The translations under genes and the position numbers were made by a program. Below are positions 8,338 to 15,988 of a stretch of 64,000 nucleotides of DNA, in pieces (position 1 is the stretch's first letter; each line of letters begins with the position of its first letter). Origin of the DNA: Kribbella pratensis. Its GTDB lineage: Bacteria; Actinomycetota; Actinomycetes; Propionibacteriales; Kribbellaceae. Below the pieces are notes generated by a model that saw nothing but the letters and a program-made list of their open reading frames with translations, searched no databases and was not told the DNA's origin. The stretch lies in assembly GCF_004366075.1 (NCBI RefSeq), contig NZ_SODU01000001.1, positions 2,501,134 through 2,565,133 on the forward strand, written 5' to 3'.

Positions 8338-8523
8338 CTACTGGACGGTGAGCGGCCAGAGCTGCTCGCTCGGCAGCTCGGAAGCCTTCCCCGTCGCCGC
8401 ATTGTCAACGGTGATTCGCAATCCGGTGAACTTCGGCGTCATCACGCGCTGATACCGCGACGCGCGGTCCGGCTCGGCGACGTACTCGGCGATCAGGTGG
8501 TCGCCCAGCCAGATCCGCACCAT
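8338..8523 (-). CDS. Small protein of unknown function (61 aa)
   Basis: No family recognised. It reads as a small beta-rich protein (MVRIWLGDHLIAEYVAEPD, then FTGLRITVDNA). I chose the ATG at 8523 because an AGGAGG sits seven to eight bases upstream. A longer form starting at 8556 would overlap the previous stop codon by ATGA. It is the second gene of a two-gene unit with 8553-8747 and ends before a terminator. Its place inside the WhiJ-like locus suggests a role with the DUF397 and XRE proteins, but that is only context. Confidence 0.55.
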   Translation of the reverse strand: MVRIWLGDHLIAEYVAEPDRASRYQRVMTPKFTGLRITVDNAATGKASELPSEQLWPLTVQ

Positions 8524-8552
8524 CTTCCGTCCTCCTGTTGCTCTGTCGGTGG

Positions 8553-8747
8553 TCATGGGGCCAGGCTCACGATCGGGTCGCCGTCGAGTTGGCGGACGCC
8601 GCGCAACCAGCCCTCGAAGGCCCAGCGCTGTTGCTCGGGGCAACGCGCGACCAGGTCCTGGATCTCCCGCTCCGTCAGCTCCTCGGGCGCACGTCCGCCT
8701 GCCATCGCGGCGGTCTGCTCCACAACCTCACTGTCGTCGTCGTTCAT
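8553..8747 (-). CDS. Small acidic helical protein (64 aa), unknown
   Basis: No family recognised. A 64-residue acidic protein, probably helical (EELTEREIQDLVARCPEQQ, then WAFEGWLRGVRQLDGD). It is first in a two-gene unit, and its stop codon lies within the alternative ATGA start of the following gene, so the two are probably co-translated. Operator-like site B lies 157 bp upstream. Short partner genes of this size are common beside WhiJ-type regulators. Confidence 0.55.
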   Translation of the reverse strand: MNDDDSEVVEQTAAMAGGRAPEELTEREIQDLVARCPEQQRWAFEGWLRGVRQLDGDPIVSLAP

Positions 8748-9193
8748 CGACTCGGGTTCCCCAACCAGTCATGCCAACGGGGGGCCGTCGGCGGTCTGTA
8801 GGACCGGCCTGCCGGATCACGCGATGTCACTTTTCGCGAGAGCCAGCTCACCTTCTGTGCATGAATCAATCATGGCGTCGGCACGCGGCGAATGCAAGCG
8901 CCCGATGCACGTGCATCCGCACGTTTTCCATTTCGAGACCAGATCGGGCCACTTTCCGCCTGATTGAGCCTGGATCGACCGCCGGCGAACGGTGTTCGAC
9001 GCCCATCGGGCGGACTAGTATGTGCTGACAAAGAAGCCAGACCCTGATCGGCTAGGCTTACGCTCCGTGATCGTCGATGCGGATTCGACGCTCTTTTGTA
9101 AGAACTCCGGCAGATCAGCGCTCGGGCATGCGATGATGTGCCCCTGCGGATGAGGTTGCCGATGAAGACCGCTGGGGCCGCTGGGAGGTGGGT
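8748..9193. other. 446-bp intergenic region between the small-gene pair and XRE regulator 1
   Basis: I see no gene here that I would defend on either strand. It holds operator-like site B (8892-8917) and must contain the divergent promoters for 8747 (minus) and 9194 (plus). No consensus -35/-10 pair with good spacing is evident; CTGACA at 9025 and TAGGCT at 9053 are 22 bp apart, which is too far. Confidence 0.5.
8892..8917. promoter_or_regulatory. Bipartite operator-like site B (ATGCAAGC + GATGCACGTGCATC)
   Basis: ATGCAAGC (8892-8899) precedes the 14-bp perfect palindrome GATGCACGTGCATC (8904-8917). It matches site A at 7823-7846 in both words and almost in spacing. It lies between the divergent genes at 8747 and 9194. 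Confidence 0.6.
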
Positions 9194-10066
9194 GTGACCG
9201 AGTCGGGCGCGCAGAGCGGGCCGACCGCGCTGCGCATCATTCTCGGCGGGCATCTTCGCCGGATGCGGGTGGCAGCAGGGATCAGCAGATCCGACGCGGG
9301 GTGGGAGATCCGGTCGTCGGAGTCCAAGGTCAGCCGGATGGAACTCGGCCGCGTCGGCCTCAAGGAGCGCGACGTCCGTGACCTTCTTACTCTGTACGGC
9401 GTCGACGACGAGGAAGAGCGCGAACGCCTCCTCGCTCTGACCCGCGAGGCAAACAACCCCGGATGGTGGCACCGGTACGGCGACGTACTCCCGAGCTGGT
9501 TCCATTCTTATCTGGACCTCGAGGCCGCGGCGCAGCTGATCCGTGTCTACGAACTGCAGTTCGTACCCGGCCTGCTGCAGACCCCCGACTACATCCGCGC
9601 CGTGATCCAGTTGGGCCGCGGGCTGATTCCGGCTGAGGAGGTCGAACGGCGGGTCGCGCTGCGAACCAGCCGGCAGAGCATCCTGACCCGTCCGGAGCCT
9701 GTCCGGATCTGGGCGGTCGTCGACGAGGCGGTGCTCCGTCGGCCGATCGGTGGCGTCAAGGCGATGATCGCGCAGCTCGACCACCTGCTCGAGGCGTCGC
9801 AGTACCCGAACGTCACGCTGCAGGTGATGCCGTTCAACGTCGGCGGCCACGCAGCCACCGGCGGCGCCTACAGTATTTTGCGTTTCCCGGAGCAGGACCT
9901 CCCGGACATGGTCTACATCGAGCACCTCAGCAGCGCCCTGTACCTGGACAAACTCGAGGACCTCGACCAGTACACGGCCACCATGGAAGCCCTCTGCGTC
10001 GCAGCCCCACCCCCCAACAAAACCCGCGACATCCTCACAAACATCAAGAAGGACTTCGAGAGCTGA
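9194..10066 (+). CDS. WhiJ-like XRE/DUF5753 transcriptional regulator 1
   Basis: A 290-residue protein with an N-terminal XRE helix-turn-helix (about residues 15-70: HLRRMRVAAGISRSDAGWEI, then RSSESKVSRMELGRVG) and a C-terminal DUF5753 domain (about 100-280, containing FVPGLLQTPDYIRA and LQVMPFNVGGHAATGG). This is the Scr1/WhiJ architecture of actinobacteria, whose members act as DNA-binding repressors or activators with DUF397 partners. GTG at 9194 follows GGGAGG by about five bases; a GTG six bases earlier overlaps that ribosome binding site. It probably reads sites A and B. Confidence 0.9.
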   Translation: MTESGAQSGPTALRIILGGHLRRMRVAAGISRSDAGWEIRSSESKVSRMELGRVGLKERDVRDLLTLYGVDDEEERERLLALTREANNPGWWHRYGDVLPSWFHSYLDLEAAAQLIRVYELQFVPGLLQTPDYIRAVIQLGRGLIPAEEVERRVALRTSRQSILTRPEPVRIWAVVDEAVLRRPIGGVKAMIAQLDHLLEASQYPNVTLQVMPFNVGGHAATGGAYSILRFPEQDLPDMVYIEHLSSALYLDKLEDLDQYTATMEALCVAAPPPNKTRDILTNIKKDFES

Positions 10067-10154
10067 CCCCCAGCTGGCCCTGGTCAACTGGTGCGGGCGC
10101 TGTGGAGAGCGGGACGAGCACGGGCGACAGGGTCCAGCATGCCCGCCCCGCTGA

Positions 10155-10538
10155 TCATGGGGTGCGGCTGATGAAGACGATGGGATGGCCGGTCAGCTCT
10201 TCGAGCAGTTGCTGCCACTCCCGCGGCCCGCCGAGCGGGATCAGGTGCCCGCGGTGCGGTAGAGCGACGGCAGCGCCACCGATTTCGAGCAACACCGCAT
10301 CGATGAGCGTCTGCATCGCCTGGCCGGAGCTGTCCTCTTCGACGAAGAGCGGACCAAGTTGGTACCCGCGCTCGATGGCCTCCGCGTAGGCGGCCTCCTG
10401 CAGCTCGGCGAGGTCGCGCAGTGTGCGGGTGAGGCGCTCGTGCGCATAGCAGAACAGGGTGCGTTGCACTGCCGGTTCGGCCCCGCCCCCGTGGTCGAAG
10501 CCGGGCCGGCGCGCCGGGTTCACCTCTGTGGTTGCCAC
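10155..10538 (-). CDS. Small protein resembling a resolvase N-terminal domain, WhiJ-locus associated
   Basis: A 127-residue protein: after a polar N-terminus, FCYAHERLTRTLRDLAELQE, then AAYAEAIERGYQLGPLFVEE and C-terminal strands GAAVALPHRGHLIPLGGPRE. The layout of strand, helix and second strand recalls a serine-recombinase N-terminal fold, but I see no clear catalytic Ser motif and no DNA-binding tail, so activity as a recombinase is unlikely. The 13-mer ACCATACGAATCT lies 33 bp upstream of its ATG and is shared with the XRE regulator at 11534. I infer co-regulation by that protein. Family assignment is weak. Confidence 0.55.
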   Translation of the reverse strand: MATTEVNPARRPGFDHGGGAEPAVQRTLFCYAHERLTRTLRDLAELQEAAYAEAIERGYQLGPLFVEEDSSGQAMQTLIDAVLLEIGGAAVALPHRGHLIPLGGPREWQQLLEELTGHPIVFISRTP

Positions 10539-10570
10539 GCAACGACCGTACGGACAGCGCGCGGTGGCGC

Positions 10571-10583
10571 ACCATACGAATCT
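10571..10583. promoter_or_regulatory. Shared 13-mer operator candidate, copy 1
   Basis: ACCATACGAATCT, 33 bp upstream of the start at 10538. An exact inverted copy lies 32 bp upstream of the XRE gene at 11534. Its core ATTCGTAT is an imperfect palindrome. Confidence 0.6.
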
Positions 10584-10676
10584 GAGCGCTCGGCAGGTCC
10601 CTTTCGGAGCGCGTTTCAGCTCGGCGCGGTACCGGCGTACAGCTTGAACGCGAGGTTGTGGATAACGGTGCCGCGC

Positions 10677-11534
10677 TTATTGAGCGATCAGCGTGGCGAT
10701 GAACGCACTGGTGTCGCGTGGGCTGAGGGCACCGGCACGCAAGTGATCGAACACCATGCTGTAGCGATCGATCTCGGCTTCCGTTTCCAGGAAGATGTCG
10801 CCGGCGAGGCTCTCCACATAGACGACGTCCGGCGCCACGGGTCCGAAGTTGAGCCGGACGAATGCGCCGGTCATGCCCGGATGCGCGCCCCGATCGAAGG
10901 GGAGCACCTGGAGCGTGATGTTCGGTCGCTCGCTGACCTCCAGCAGCCGTCCGAGCTGCGCGCGCATGACAGCAGGGCCGCCTACCTCTCGGCGCAATGC
11001 CGCCTCATCAACTACAGCCCAGAACTCCAGCGGCTCTCGTTCCTCCCGCTTCCGGCCCAGAACTACCTGGCGCTCCATTCTGGTCTCCACGTTCCGCTCG
11101 ATCTCCTCGGCCGCCATCGGCAGGCCGTCGCGGACCGCGGCTCGGGCGTACTCCTCTGTCTGGAGGAGGCCAGGGATGTACAGCGACTCGTAGTTGTGTG
11201 CGATCTTCGCTTCCGACTCGAAACTGATGTAGGCGGCGTAGCCCTGAGGTATCACGTCCGTGAACTGGCGAAGCCAGCCTGGATGCTTCGCGCCCCTGGT
11301 CAGTTCGATCAGTTCGGTACGCCGTGCTTCAGGCACGCCGTACAGGTCGAAGAGGGTCTCGAGGGTGCCGGTGTGCGGCTTGGCCTGGCCCTTCTCGATG
11401 CGCCAGAGGGTGCCCTGGTTGACGCCGGTGCGTTCCTGGACCAGCTCGCGGGTCAGGCCCGCCTCCGAGCGCAGGGTTCGAAGCTCGGCCGCGAAGGTAC
11501 GCAGTCTGACTAGAACGACCGATCCACTACCCAT
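10677..11534 (-). CDS. WhiJ-like XRE/DUF5753 transcriptional regulator 2
   Basis: A 285-residue protein with an N-terminal XRE domain (about residues 8-62, with LRTLRSEAGLTRELVQERTG and VNQGTLWRIEKGQAKPHTG) and a C-terminal DUF5753 domain (about 90-275, with YIPGLLQTEEYARAAV and LQVLPFDRGAHPGMTG). It is a homologue of the gene at 9194 but on the other strand and clearly diverged. I chose the ATG at 11534 (MGSGSVV) because the HTH begins soon after and the shared 13-mer would otherwise be inside the coding region. Autoregulation through that 13-mer, together with control of 10155-10538, is likely. Confidence 0.88.
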   Translation of the reverse strand: MGSGSVVLVRLRTFAAELRTLRSEAGLTRELVQERTGVNQGTLWRIEKGQAKPHTGTLETLFDLYGVPEARRTELIELTRGAKHPGWLRQFTDVIPQGYAAYISFESEAKIAHNYESLYIPGLLQTEEYARAAVRDGLPMAAEEIERNVETRMERQVVLGRKREEREPLEFWAVVDEAALRREVGGPAVMRAQLGRLLEVSERPNITLQVLPFDRGAHPGMTGAFVRLNFGPVAPDVVYVESLAGDIFLETEAEIDRYSMVFDHLRAGALSPRDTSAFIATLIAQ

Positions 11535-11565
11535 GAATCGCAGATCGACAGCATTACGTGTACCT

Positions 11566-11578
11566 AGATTCGTATGGT
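11566..11578. promoter_or_regulatory. Shared 13-mer operator candidate, copy 2 (inverted)
   Basis: AGATTCGTATGGT is the exact reverse complement of 10571-10583 and sits 32 bp upstream of the start codon at 11534. It is flanked by GTAC on both sides (11559-11562 and 11577-11580). Confidence 0.6.
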
Positions 11579-11762
11579 ACAAGAGCCATTACGCTCCGTA
11601 CGGTCGTGTCATGGCCTCGGCATGTGGGCGCTGGCCATCACACGCCACGAACGATCCGGCCTGCGCGGATGCCGCGAACTCGCGAAGGGGCAGCGACACC
11701 GACGATGGTGGACGCGGCTGTAGGAACGCCTCAACGACACCTTCCGCCGCAGACAGCACCTG

Positions 11763-12389
11763 TTAGGTGTTGTCTGTCAGCCACTGGATGAGGGGTTGGG
11801 TGGCTCGCCAGTCTTTTCGGACTTGGGGGGCCAGGTCCGGGGTGTGGATTACGGGTTCGAAGCCGTAGTTCTTGCTGACGGTGAGGGATTTGTGGCGGAG
11901 TAGGTCGATGCGCGGGTGGTCGGGGTCGTAGCCTCGCGGGCTGGTTTTGAGTTTGTCGCCACCTACGGTCCAGCCGGCCTTCACCAGCTTGGCGAGGAGC
12001 TTCTCGAGCTGTTTGCCGCGGCGGTCGTCGTCGATGGCGGTGCGGACGCGGGCCAGACGCTCGGACGAGGCCTCGTAGAAACCGGCCGCGACCCGTACGC
12101 CGGGTGCAGAGACCTGCACGTACCACCCGGTGGCAGGGGCGACGTCGATGAAGGCGCCCTGGTGGGTCTTGTACGGCGTCTTGTCCTTGGCGAACCGCAC
12201 ATCGCGGTACGGGCGGAACAGTTTCGCCGTACCGAACTCCTCCTCGAGCTCTGCCAGCAGCGCGGCCATCGGCGCCCGGACCGACTCCTCGTAGACGTGC
12301 TTGTGCTCCGTCCAGAAGGTCTTGGTGTTGTCCATTTCGAGATCGTCGTAGAAGTCCAGCGCCGCAGCCGGAAAACCGGTAAAACTCAT
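11763..12389 (-). CDS. DUF2461 family protein
   Basis: A 208-residue protein matching the DUF2461 (TIGR02453) family over its length: N-terminal FPAAALDFYDDLEMDNTKTF, the RPYRDVRFAKDKTPYKTH segment near residue 60, and the C-terminal region around KNYGFEPVIHTPDLA. The family is widespread and its biochemical role is not established. The ATG at 12389 is only 41 bp from the divergent quinone oxidoreductase start at 12431, so the two promoters must overlap or be very short. The stop codon lies in the loop of a small CACCT-GTT-AGGTG hairpin. Confidence 0.88.
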   Translation of the reverse strand: MSFTGFPAAALDFYDDLEMDNTKTFWTEHKHVYEESVRAPMAALLAELEEEFGTAKLFRPYRDVRFAKDKTPYKTHQGAFIDVAPATGWYVQVSAPGVRVAAGFYEASSERLARVRTAIDDDRRGKQLEKLLAKLVKAGWTVGGDKLKTSPRGYDPDHPRIDLLRHKSLTVSKNYGFEPVIHTPDLAPQVRKDWRATQPLIQWLTDNT

Positions 12390-12430
12390 GGGGTCACGAT
12401 AGTTCGCCCGGCAGATCGGACAGACACCCC

Positions 12431-13378
12431 ATGCGCGCGATCCAGGTCACCCGGTTCGGCGGCCCCGAGGTCCTCGTACCGACCGAGCTCGAACCACCGG
12501 TCGCGGGCCCCGGCCAGTTGCTCGTCGAGGTCGGCGCGGCCGGAGTGAACTTCGCCGACACCCATCGCACCGACGGCTCGTACCGCGGCGGCGTCACGCT
12601 CCCGTTCGTCCCCGGCGTCGAGATCGTCGGCCGTACCGGGACCGGTCGCCGCGTCCTCTCCCCCATCCTCGAGACGGGCGGAGGGTACGCCGAGTATGCC
12701 GTGGCGCCGGCGTCCCGCGCGGTCGACGTACCGGAGGAGGTCAGCGACGGGCAGGCGCTCGCGCTGCTCATCCAAGGACTGACGGCCTGGCACGTACTGA
12801 GGAACAGCACCCGGCTGCGCGCGGGCGAGACCGTGCTGGTGAACGCGGCTGCCGGCGGTGTCGGATCGATCGCGGTGCAACTCGCCAAGCACTTCGGGGC
12901 CGGCCTGGTCATCGCGACGGCGTCGACCGCGGCGAAGCGGGACCTGGCACTGGAGCTCGGCGCGGATGTTGCTGTGGACAACAATGCGGACGGCTACGCG
13001 GACCGGATCCGGGAGGTGACCGACGGTGTGGACGTCGTACTGGACTCGACGGGCGGCCCGACGATGCTGGCCGGACTGGAAACACTCAACGGCTTCGGCC
13101 GCCTGGTCAACTACGGCAACGCCGGCCGGGAGGGCCGGCCCAGCATCGACCCGAGTGCGCTTGCCCAACGCAACCTTTCGGTGGCCGGCTTCTGGCTGGT
13201 GCCCGCGATGGACGAGCCTGGCGGGTACGTCGAACCGCTGACCGAGCTGCTCGCCCTCACTGCCGCCGGCAAACTCCGCCCGCTGGTCGGCGCCGAGTAC
13301 CCGCTGGAGGACGCCCGCCGTTCACACGAGGATCTGCTAGCCCGCCGGACTACCGGCAAACTCATACTCAAGCCGTGA
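12431..13378 (+). CDS. Zinc-less quinone oxidoreductase (Qor-like MDR)
   Basis: A 315-residue medium-chain reductase of the NADPH:quinone oxidoreductase branch. The N-terminus MRAIQVTRFGGPEVL, the AAGVNFADTHRTDG segment and the Rossmann motif AAAGGVGSIAVQLAK (about residue 140) are diagnostic. Zinc ligands are absent. Members reduce quinones or enones with NADPH. It is convergent with the epoxide hydrolase gene (11-bp overlap) and divergent from the DUF2461 gene. Confidence 0.9.
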   Translation: MRAIQVTRFGGPEVLVPTELEPPVAGPGQLLVEVGAAGVNFADTHRTDGSYRGGVTLPFVPGVEIVGRTGTGRRVLSPILETGGGYAEYAVAPASRAVDVPEEVSDGQALALLIQGLTAWHVLRNSTRLRAGETVLVNAAAGGVGSIAVQLAKHFGAGLVIATASTAAKRDLALELGADVAVDNNADGYADRIREVTDGVDVVLDSTGGPTMLAGLETLNGFGRLVNYGNAGREGRPSIDPSALAQRNLSVAGFWLVPAMDEPGGYVEPLTELLALTAAGKLRPLVGAEYPLEDARRSHEDLLARRTTGKLILKP

Positions 13379-14489
13379 GAGCCGCAAAGAAGGCACGGAT
13401 GTCGGCGGCCAGCACCTCGGGCTGTTCAAGTGCGGCGAAGTGACCGCCGTGCGGGTGGCTGGTCCAGCGGACGATGTTGTCGGTGTGGGCGACCTTGTGC
13501 CGTAGCGGGATGAAGTTCTCGTGCGCCAGATCAAGGAGCGCCGTGGGCGTCCGCGACGGCTCGGCCGGCTGGCCCCAGTACGACGCGTGCGCGCGCTCGT
13601 AGTAGATCGCGCCGGACGATCCGCCGGTCCTCGTCAGCCAGTAGAGCATGACATTGGTGAGGAGCAGGTCCCGGTCGACAGGCGAATCCGACCAGGTCGC
13701 GAACTTCTCCGCGATCCACGCCAGCTGCCCGACCGGCGAGTCGGTCAGCGCGTAGGCCAGCGTCTGCGGGCGGGTCGACTGCAGATCGGCGTACCCCTGC
13801 TGCTCCGTCGCGAACTCTCGCTGCCGGTGCCACGACGCCCAGGTCCGTTCGCGCTCCTCTGCATCCAGGGGCGCGAGTTCCTCGAAGGTCGGTTCGGAGG
13901 TCGCACCCGCGCCGGGGATGAGGTTGAGATGTACGCCGATCACGCGCTCGGGATCGATCCGCCCGACTTCACGGGAGATCGCCGAACCCCAGTCGCCGCC
14001 CTGCACGCCGTACCGCTGGTATCCGAGCCGCGTGACCAGCTCGGTCCACGCCCGCGCGACGCGCTTGAACTCCCACCCGGGCTCGGTGGTCGGGCCGGAC
14101 AGGGTGAAGCCCGGGATGGTCGGGAGAATCAGGTGGAAGTCGCTCAGCAACTCGACGACGAAGGTGAACTCGACGATCGAGCCCGGCCAGCCGTGCGTGA
14201 GGACGAGTGGGATCGCGTCCGGCGACGACGAGCGGAGGTGGGCGAAGTGGACGACCGCCCCGTCGATGACCGTTGTGTACTGCGGCCACGCGTTCAGCCG
14301 CGCCTCGGCAGCCCGCCAGTCGTAACCGTTCCGCCAATAGCCGACCAGTTCCCGCAGGTAGTCCAGCGGTACGCCGCGGGACCAACCGGCCCCTGGCATC
14401 TCCGAGGGCCAACGCACCAGGTCCAACCGCCGGCGCAGGTCGTCCAGCTCACTCTCGGGCACATCCAGCCGAAACGGTTCGATCGTCAC
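13368..14489 (-). CDS. Epoxide hydrolase (EHN-type alpha/beta hydrolase)
   Basis: A 373-residue enzyme with the N-terminal EHN lid (PFRLDVPESELDDLRRRLDL) followed by the hydrolase core. The oxyanion-hole motif is LTHGWPGSIVEF, the nucleophile is the Asp in GVQGGDWGSAIS, and the catalytic His lies in HPHGGHFAALEQPE near the C-terminus. Such enzymes open epoxides to diols. The GTG start at 14489 fits the family N-terminus. Its only Shine-Dalgarno-like AGGA lies in the terminal repeat of the palindromic element at 14492-14561, which abuts the start codon. Confidence 0.9.
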   Translation of the reverse strand: MTIEPFRLDVPESELDDLRRRLDLVRWPSEMPGAGWSRGVPLDYLRELVGYWRNGYDWRAAEARLNAWPQYTTVIDGAVVHFAHLRSSSPDAIPLVLTHGWPGSIVEFTFVVELLSDFHLILPTIPGFTLSGPTTEPGWEFKRVARAWTELVTRLGYQRYGVQGGDWGSAISREVGRIDPERVIGVHLNLIPGAGATSEPTFEELAPLDAEERERTWASWHRQREFATEQQGYADLQSTRPQTLAYALTDSPVGQLAWIAEKFATWSDSPVDRDLLLTNVMLYWLTRTGGSSGAIYYERAHASYWGQPAEPSRTPTALLDLAHENFIPLRHKVAHTDNIVRWTSHPHGGHFAALEQPEVLAADIRAFFAALTA

Positions 14490-14491
14490 CT

Positions 14492-14561
14492 AGGTCCTGT
14501 CTGGTAGTCCAGCGCCGTAGCGAGTGCCCCGCAGTAGGCGATGGACTACCAGACAGGACCT
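14492..14561. repeat. 70-bp palindromic repeat element, copy 1
   Basis: A perfect 20-bp inverted repeat (14492-14511 and 14542-14561, outer end AGGTCCTGTCTGG) encloses a 30-bp centre that includes GAGTGCCCCGCAGTAGGCG. The element at 44476-44640 shares the ends and this centre but carries about 95 extra bases. The pair behaves like a small non-autonomous mobile or REP-like element family; no transposase is in the window. It lies between a microprotein gene and the epoxide hydrolase start codon. Confidence 0.75.
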
Positions 14562-14589
14562 TACGCACTCTGACATAGATGGTGGCCGG

Positions 14590-14892
14590 TCAGGCGGTGA
14601 TTTTCTCCTGGGCGCGGTCGCGGATCACCTTGACCGCGACGGCGGCGATCAGGCACAGCACGCCGGCGCTCATCACGACGGTGGTCAGCGTGCTGGCGCC
14701 GTTCAGTGCGTTGTCGCAGGCCATCGGCGTGATCCCGGCCGCCGGCCGGAACGCGGAACCGCAGTCGGTCCCACTCGCCGAGACCGACCGGAACCCGAGC
14801 AGCGCGCCGCCGGCCAGCAGCACCAGCCCGGCCGCGCCGAGAATCCTGTTCAGCGAGATCACGGTCAGACCGGATCCGCTGGATACGGGCAT
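14590..14892 (-). CDS. Two-Cys membrane microprotein (100 aa), paralogue of 73-363
   Basis: Two hydrophobic segments (about residues 17-35 and 67-90) flank a loop with Cys44 and Cys59 in the pattern CGSAFRP then GITPMACD, matching the protein at 73-363 including the 15-residue Cys spacing and the basic end (RDRAQEK). No named family is known to me. I chose the ATG at 14892 because the upstream in-frame extension is polar, Arg-rich and not shared by the paralogue. The downstream palindromic element begins 28 bp after the stop codon. Confidence 0.72.
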   Translation of the reverse strand: MPVSSGSGLTVISLNRILGAAGLVLLAGGALLGFRSVSASGTDCGSAFRPAAGITPMACDNALNGASTLTTVVMSAGVLCLIAAVAVKVIRDRAQEKITA

Positions 14893-15103
14893 GCCGATCG
14901 CACGCCCCGTGAGCCCCGTTGCACTTCGATCACTCCTGACGTCGTCGGACCACCCAGGGATCGACGGTACGGTCCGGCCCGCGATGATCCCCACCCGAGC
15001 AGCCGGTCAGGATCGATTCTTCACAGAGACCTTACTCAGAACATGACCGGCTGTGACGGTGATCTCAGATCAAATGACGGTGCAATTCAGAAGGAAGGCA
15101 CTC

Positions 15104-15391
15104 TCAACCGAGACGTTCCTCCAGATACACAGTGATCTCGTCCCCCGGCTGCTTGCCGAGCAGCGTCCGCAGCTCGCCCTTGACGGGCAGTTTGTGGGTC
15201 CCGTCACCGAGCGCCATGAACGAGCTCTCGAACGGGTGGCCGTCCATCGTGCCGCGCACCTTGACCAGTCCGCGCGTCCCGAAGTAGGCCGCCGAGTCCG
15301 GCATCTGCACGTAGGTCCAGCCGCCCTTGGCGTCGCTCTTCAGCAGCGGCGCGGTGAAGGTCTTGTCCAGCTTTCCGGTCTTCTTGCTCAC
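15104..15391 (-). CDS. DUF1905 domain protein
   Basis: A 95-residue protein with the compact beta-barrel features of DUF1905: [10 protein letters not shown], then [35 protein letters not shown] and the C-terminal [15 protein letters not shown]. The molecular function is not established. GTG at 15391 follows GGAG by six bases, which decides it over an upstream in-frame start. The gene between 14892 and this one is missing: the 210 bp there hold a TGATCT-C-AGATCA repeat (15060-15072) but no convincing coding sequence. Confidence 0.83.
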   Translation of the reverse strand: MSKKTGKLDKTFTAPLLKSDAKGGWTYVQMPDSAAYFGTRGLVKVRGTMDGHPFESSFMALGDGTHKLPVKGELRTLLGKQPGDEITVYLEERLG

Positions 15392-15475
15392 GGTGAGCTC
15401 CTCTCTACACACCTAGGTAGAGACTGCGAACGGCGTTTCGACATCTCCTGCCAACCTATTCTGGGAAATGTGCAG

Positions 15476-15988
15476 ATGACGATCCGCCGGGCCGGGCGGG
15501 ACGACGTACCGGCGGTGCTGGCGCTCCTCGACGGGGCGACCGAGTGGTTGGTGGCCCGCGGGCGGACCGACCAGTGGGGTACGGCGGCCCACTCGACGAG
15601 CCCGCGGCGGGTCGAGCAGATCACCAGCTTCGCCGACGACGGCGGACTGTGGGTGGGCGAGACGGACGGCCGAGTGGTCGGGGCACTCGCTGTCGGGGCC
15701 GCCCTCGACTACGTGCCGCCGGCAACCGAGCCGGAGCTGTACGTGCGGCTGCTCGTGACCGACCGCCTGTCCGCCGGGCAAGACTTGGGCGGGATCCTGC
15801 TCGAGTATGCCCGCAGGCTGGCCCGCGAGGACGGCGCGCGGATGCTGCGGGTGGACTGCTTCGCCGGGGGCGACGGGGCACTGGTCCGCTACTACGAGAA
15901 GCAAGGGTTCACGCGGGACGCCGAGTTCGCCGTACCGCGGGTCAATGATGTGGACTGGCTGGGTCAGGTGCTGGTCCAGCGCCTGTGA
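15476..15988 (+). CDS. GNAT family N-acetyltransferase
   Basis: A 170-residue acyltransferase. Motif order is typical: N-terminal MTIRRAGRDDVPAVLALL, central strand WVGETDGRVVGALAVG, and the acetyl-CoA-binding segment LLVTDRLSAGQDLGGILLEY (a variant of Q/RxxGxG/A), then YYEKQGFTRDAEF. The acceptor is unknown. The ATG at 15476 lies nine bases after GGGA. The coding end overlaps the convergent cation-efflux gene by 47 bp. Confidence 0.88.
   Translation: MTIRRAGRDDVPAVLALLDGATEWLVARGRTDQWGTAAHSTSPRRVEQITSFADDGGLWVGETDGRVVGALAVGAALDYVPPATEPELYVRLLVTDRLSAGQDLGGILLEYARRLAREDGARMLRVDCFAGGDGALVRYYEKQGFTRDAEFAVPRVNDVDWLGQVLVQRL

Noticed and set aside
11583-11762. A small plus-strand protein-coding gene
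   Set aside because: The frames there have no ribosome binding site, no family similarity and unfavourable composition.
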